Below the pieces are notes generated by a model. The model worked only from the letters and a program-made list of their open reading frames with translations. It did not search any database and was not told the origin of the DNA. Of a stretch of 9,962 nt of DNA, positions 6,380-9,962 are shown one piece after another (positions within the stretch are counted from its first letter, which is position 1; every line of letters begins with the position of its first letter). The DNA is from Clostridiales bacterium (GTDB taxonomy: Bacteria; Bacillota_E; Sulfobacillia; Sulfobacillales; JAIMBI01): NCBI GenBank assembly GCA_027318915.1, contig DAHVOH010000098.1:1-9962 (forward strand). The letters are read 5' to 3'. Position numbers and translations under genes: made by a program.

Positions 6380-7650
6380 CGGGTGCGGAGTTGCCGGCGC
6401 CGCGGGTCCGGTGGCGGCGGTGGCTGATGGTCGTGGGCAGTCTGGCCCTGGCCGGGTCCGCCTTCTGGGTGCTGCGCCCGCATCCGTCAGCATCCGCGCC
6501 TCCGGTTGCCGACACTCCTCTCATCAGCGTGGCCGTCGTCCGGGCGGGCCGCGTCTCAGCGGTGAGCACGCAGATTGGCGAGGTGCTGAGCAGCGCGGAA
6601 GTCGCGGTGACGGCACCGATGGCGGCCAGCGTCTCCACAATCCCGGTGACGGTGGGGGAATCGGTGCCCGCCGGCCACACCGTGGCCACGCTCGCGAACC
6701 CGAGTCTGACCGCGGCGCTGGCCAACGCCGAGACCGCCCTCGCCTTCGCGCGGTCGGCAAGCTCTCCCGCCGCGGTGGCGGCGGCCAACGCCCGCCAGGC
6801 TTTGGCCTTTGTGCAATCCAGTCAAAGTCCCGAAGCGGTGGCCGCGGCTCATGCGGCCCAAGCCGTGACCGTGGACCGACAGGCATTGGCGACCGCCGTA
6901 TCCGGTGGCGACGCCGCTGAGGTCAGTGCCGCCGAAGCCGCCCTGGCCACCGCCGAGGGCACGCTCGCCCAAGCGCAGGCGGCTTGGCAGGCGGCGATTG
7001 GACAGGCCGAAGCCGCGCTGGCCTCAGCCGACAGCGCGGAGACGGCCGCGGTCGCGAATGCAGAGAGCATCCTGCGCCAAGCCGCGGCGAACGTGGCCCA
7101 ACTGACGCTGACCGCTCCCCTCGCCGGCACCGTGACCGCCGTCAACGTGGTGCCGGGGCAGAATGTCGCCCCCGGTGTCCCGCTGCTGACCCTCACCGGT
7201 CCGGATCAGATCGTGCAAGCGGCCATGCCGCCGGCCGTCGCCCGGTACTTGCACAGGGAGCAGCGACTGTGGGTAACCGGTCCGGGCTGGAGGCGGACGG
7301 CGACCGTCGACACCATCGTACCGGGCACCACCACCCCCCTGGCCCTTGTCACCCTGACGCTGGCGCCCGGCGCCGCCCTTCTCCTGGGCCAACTGACATC
7401 GGTGGCGGTGCCCCTGCCATCCACGGCGGGGATGATAGTGCCGCTGGCCGCGGTGATTGCGGGATCGGGACACGCCACCGTCGATGTGGTCCGCCAAGGG
7501 AGGGTGTGGCCGACCGGGGTCCGCCTTCTCAACCAAAACGGGGTCGAGGCCGCCATTTCCTCATTGCCGGCGGGAACTATCGTGGCGGTTCCGGCCAACG
7601 GCAACTTCTTCCCCGGCGAATCGGTCCGCGTCACCACGGCGCCGCGATGA
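6376..7650 (+). CDS. RND efflux periplasmic adaptor / membrane fusion protein (HlyD/AcrA-like)
   Basis: A 424-residue adaptor that would link the RND permease to an outer duct or act as its extracytoplasmic partner. After a basic N-terminus (RVRWRRW) there is one membrane anchor (about 16-33). No lipobox cysteine is present, so it is a membrane-anchored rather than lipoprotein type. The first half of the barrel-sandwich (lipoyl-like) domain spans about 49-110. A very Ala-rich helical hairpin covers about 111-240 with 21-residue repeats. The second lipoyl half is about 243-275 (LTAPLAGTVTAVNVVPGQNV), followed by a beta-barrel and a membrane-proximal domain to the end. The start ATG overlaps the marR stop (ATGA) and has no Shine-Dalgarno, so translation is probably coupled. 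The stop overlaps the permease start in the same manner. No outer-membrane channel gene is in the window. Confidence 0.9.
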   Translation: MTGAELPAPRVRWRRWLMVVGSLALAGSAFWVLRPHPSASAPPVADTPLISVAVVRAGRVSAVSTQIGEVLSSAEVAVTAPMAASVSTIPVTVGESVPAGHTVATLANPSLTAALANAETALAFARSASSPAAVAAANARQALAFVQSSQSPEAVAAAHAAQAVTVDRQALATAVSGGDAAEVSAAEAALATAEGTLAQAQAAWQAAIGQAEAALASADSAETAAVANAESILRQAAANVAQLTLTAPLAGTVTAVNVVPGQNVAPGVPLLTLTGPDQIVQAAMPPAVARYLHREQRLWVTGPGWRRTATVDTIVPGTTTPLALVTLTLAPGAALLLGQLTSVAVPLPSTAGMIVPLAAVIAGSGHATVDVVRQGRVWPTGVRLLNQNGVEAAISSLPAGTIVAVPANGNFFPGESVRVTTAPR

Positions 7651-9962
7651 ACCTCACTCAGCTCAGCCTGAAACGCCCCGTGACGATGCTGATGATGTGG
7701 GCGGCCGTCGTGCTGATCGGCGTGATCGGCTACCGGCATCTCCCGGTGCGCCGTTTTCCGGCGGTGAGCCTCCCGGTCGTCCAGGTGGTCGTCAAGGATC
7801 CCGGTGCCTCCCCGTCCGCGGTCATGGCCACGGTCTCCAACCCCTTGGAAAACCAGTTGGCAACCCTGTCGAACCTCTACACACTGGACGCGACGTCGTT
7901 TCCCGGCAAGTCGCGGATCGTGGTCGAATTCAACCAGGGGACCCACAGTGCGGCCGACCTCGCGGCGGTCAGTGACGCCGTTCAGGAAGTGGCCGCCCAA
8001 CTGCCGCCGGGATCGTCCCATCCCTCCCTCAGTCTCGCCAACCCGGCGTCGCTGCCCGTCTTGAACGTCGCCGTGTCCGGCGGTCGTCCGGGTTCCACGT
8101 CACAGTGGGTGCAGACCACCTTAGTGCCCCGATTGGAGGAAGTGGCGGGCGTCGGTCAGATCACGATCAGCGGGAGCCAGTCCACCGAGATTTCGGTGCG
8201 CGTGAATCCGTCCCTGTTGGCTGCGCTGCACGTGCCGATTGTAGCCGTCGCCCAGGATGTGGCGGCCGCCAATCAGTCGGGGTCCGGGGGCGCGGTGGTG
8301 GCGGACGGCCAGCAGATTTCGCTGGCCACGCACGGGCAGTTCGCCCGCCTGCCTCAGTTGGCCGACCTGCCCATCGCGGTGCCGGACCCGGATGTGAAGG
8401 GCGGTGCCGCCTGGCTGCCCCTGCACGACCTGGCCCGGGTCCAAGCGGTTTTGGCGCCAAGCAGCTCATGGTCGGGGGTCAACGGGACGCCCGCCATTGG
8501 CCTGTCCATCACCGAGCAGTCCGGCGCCGATACCGTCGCCGTCACCAATGCCTTGCTGCACACGCTCACCGCCCTGCGTCCGCTGGTGCCCCCCGGCGTT
8601 CACCTGGTGGCCGTGGGCAATGCCGCCACGTTCACTGCGGCAGCGTTGGCCTCGACGCAGCTTGACTTGTTCTTGGCCGTGTTTCTGGCCGGTCTCATCC
8701 TCTTTGCGTTTTTGCACCGCTGGCGGCACACACTCATTGTGCTGGTGGCCATTCCCACCTCCATCGTGGCCACATTCGCACTCATGTGGGCATCGGGCTT
8801 CAGTCTGGACCTCATCTCGCTGATGGCCTTCTCGCTGTTGGTCGGCTTTCTGGTGGACGACGCCATTGTCGTGCTGGAGAACATTGACCGACACCGGCGG
8901 CAGGGAAAACCGCCCCGCCAGGCCGCATACGAGGGGCGCATGGAGATTGGGGCCGCCGCGGTGGCCATCACGCTGACCGATGTGGTGGTGTATGTGCCGC
9001 TGGCCATGGTGAGTGGAAACGTGGGGGCCATGTTCCGTGAGTTCGGCTTGACCATCGTGAGCGCCACCCTGTTGTCGCTGGCGGCCTCGTTCACATTGAC
9101 GCCGCTCCTGGCCGCCCACTGGTCGTCCGGCCCCCGCCGCGAGACGCGCTGGGCGCGGCGTTTTGACGCCGGATTCGAGCGCCTCCAGAACCGATACACG
9201 CATCTGCTCAGCTGGCTCTTGGCCCATCGGCCCGCCGCGCTAGGGATGCTGGGACTCAGCGCGGTGCTGGCCGGCCTGGTCCTGCCGCTGCATCTCCTGT
9301 CCACCAGCTTTATCCCCCCCGAGGACACGGGTCTCTTCACCATGACGGTGGAGTTGCCGGCGGGAACGCCGCTGGCGCGCACCGAGGAGGATGTGATCCA
9401 ACTCTCGCGCCGCATTCGGGCGCTGCCCGGCGTGGTCGCCGTCTACGCGGTGGCGGGAAGCAACGGAGCCACCTACGCCGGCACGCTCGATGTCCAGCTG
9501 ACGGTGGGAGGCCTTCGACCGTCCATTTTTGCCGTTGAGCAAGAGAGTCAGCGCTTGGCGGCGGCGGTGCCCAATCTCACCGCCACTGTGGCCACGGCCA
9601 ATCCCCTCACGCCGGCAAGCGGCCCCCCCATCGTCGTCCACCTCCTGGGCCCCAGTGTGCCCGGCGTCCAGCGGCTGGCTCAACGAGTGCAGCGCGTCAT
9701 GGCGTCCCTGCCCAGTCTGACGGAAGTCAGCAACCAGACGCCCGTATCCCTGCCCGAGGATGCCTTTGTGGTCTCGCATGCCGCGGCGGCCCGTTGGGGC
9801 GTCAGTGTCTCGGCGGTGACGGAGACCGTCGCCGCCGCTGCCCTGGGCGTCGTGGTCTCCACCTATCAGCCGTCGGCAACCGCTCCCCCCGAAAACATCG
9901 TAGTGCAGGCCGGAACCACCCCCACACTCCAAAACATTCTGTCGCTCCCCGTGCCGTCCTCG
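7647..9962 (+). CDS. RND family efflux permease, AcrB/HAE-1-like (3' truncated by window edge)
   Basis: An inner-membrane proton-driven transporter subunit, probably exporting hydrophobic or amphiphilic compounds. The frame is open for exactly 772 codons from ATG 7647 to the last base; complete relatives have about 1000-1050 residues, so roughly a quarter is outside. It begins MNLTQLSLKRPVTMLMMW with TM1 at about 13-29, then a porter domain (about 30-338), TM2 at about 339-357, TM3 at about 363-382 and TM4 at about 388-412 carrying LLVGFLVDDAIVVLENIDR. Asp404 and Asp405 match the AcrB proton-relay pair Asp407/408. TM5 and TM6 follow at about 433-490. TM7 precedes FIPPEDTG (555-562), a family signature, and the second porter domain runs to the edge. 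The partner Lys (TM10) is not covered. The ATGA overlap with the adaptor and the absence of a ribosome binding site indicate coupled translation. Substrate cannot be deduced. Confidence 0.94.
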   Translation, partial: MNLTQLSLKRPVTMLMMWAAVVLIGVIGYRHLPVRRFPAVSLPVVQVVVKDPGASPSAVMATVSNPLENQLATLSNLYTLDATSFPGKSRIVVEFNQGTHSAADLAAVSDAVQEVAAQLPPGSSHPSLSLANPASLPVLNVAVSGGRPGSTSQWVQTTLVPRLEEVAGVGQITISGSQSTEISVRVNPSLLAALHVPIVAVAQDVAAANQSGSGGAVVADGQQISLATHGQFARLPQLADLPIAVPDPDVKGGAAWLPLHDLARVQAVLAPSSSWSGVNGTPAIGLSITEQSGADTVAVTNALLHTLTALRPLVPPGVHLVAVGNAATFTAAALASTQLDLFLAVFLAGLILFAFLHRWRHTLIVLVAIPTSIVATFALMWASGFSLDLISLMAFSLLVGFLVDDAIVVLENIDRHRRQGKPPRQAAYEGRMEIGAAAVAITLTDVVVYVPLAMVSGNVGAMFREFGLTIVSATLLSLAASFTLTPLLAAHWSSGPRRETRWARRFDAGFERLQNRYTHLLSWLLAHRPAALGMLGLSAVLAGLVLPLHLLSTSFIPPEDTGLFTMTVELPAGTPLARTEEDVIQLSRRIRALPGVVAVYAVAGSNGATYAGTLDVQLTVGGLRPSIFAVEQESQRLAAAVPNLTATVATANPLTPASGPPIVVHLLGPSVPGVQRLAQRVQRVMASLPSLTEVSNQTPVSLPEDAFVVSHAAAARWGVSVSAVTETVAAAALGVVVSTYQPSATAPPENIVVQAGTTPTLQNILSLPVPSS

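Noticed and set aside
6046..6788. Minus-strand open frames across marR and the adaptor
   Set aside because: Composition is Arg/Ala/Pro-rich without motifs, and they mirror the codon structure of the real plus-strand genes.
8466..9932. Several minus-strand open frames opposite the RND permease
   Set aside because: The plus strand reads as an RND permease continuously to the window edge, including the VDDAIVVLEN and FIPPEDTG motifs, so these are antisense shadows.

Overview
The window is GC-rich bacterial DNA (roughly two thirds G+C by eye) with strong third-position G/C bias, dense plus-strand coding and GGAGG-type ribosome binding sites. No RNA gene, CRISPR array, insertion sequence or integrase is visible. 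The lineage cannot be fixed from the sequence. Large signal-less BNR/VPS10-like propeller proteins, S9 peptidases and an AcrB-type pump together would fit a high-GC environmental bacterium, for example a thermophilic/acidophilic Firmicute, Chloroflexota or related group, but this is a guess.

Layout. Positions 1-484 hold no gene I can support, but contain a perfect 14-bp inverted repeat (260-298). At 485-2425 is a cytoplasmic-looking S9 prolyl oligopeptidase family peptidase with an intact Ser-Asp-His triad. After a 118-nt gap, 2544-5660 encodes a 1038-residue BNR/Asp-box (VPS10-like) propeller protein with no signal peptide. Both genes read rightward with no terminator between them, so they are probably cotranscribed. 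A 254-nt spacer (5661-5914) follows. It carries hairpin-forming sequence and then a promoter-like TTGACA element.

The second unit is an efflux operon. A MarR-family regulator (conventional TTG start at 6008, stop at 6379) is followed by an RND periplasmic-adaptor (membrane fusion) protein (6376-7650) and an AcrB-type RND permease that starts at 7647 and runs off the right edge. Both junctions after marR are 4-nt ATGA overlaps, implying translational coupling. A 21-bp near-perfect palindrome (5915-5935) sits at the predicted transcription start just before marR. It is the obvious candidate for the MarR operator, giving a simple model: MarR represses its own operon and a ligand relieves repression to switch on the pump.

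The most notable oddity is the marR 5' end. The first MarR helix is encoded in frame upstream of TTG 6008, but no ATG, GTG or TTG is available for it. The nearest ATG (5931) is one base out of frame and opens a 26-codon reading frame that ends overlapping the TTG. This is either a one-base indel or error, or a genuine leader-peptide arrangement. No entirely new system is demonstrated. The signal-less peptidase/BNR pair and the marR leader are the parts most worth following up.
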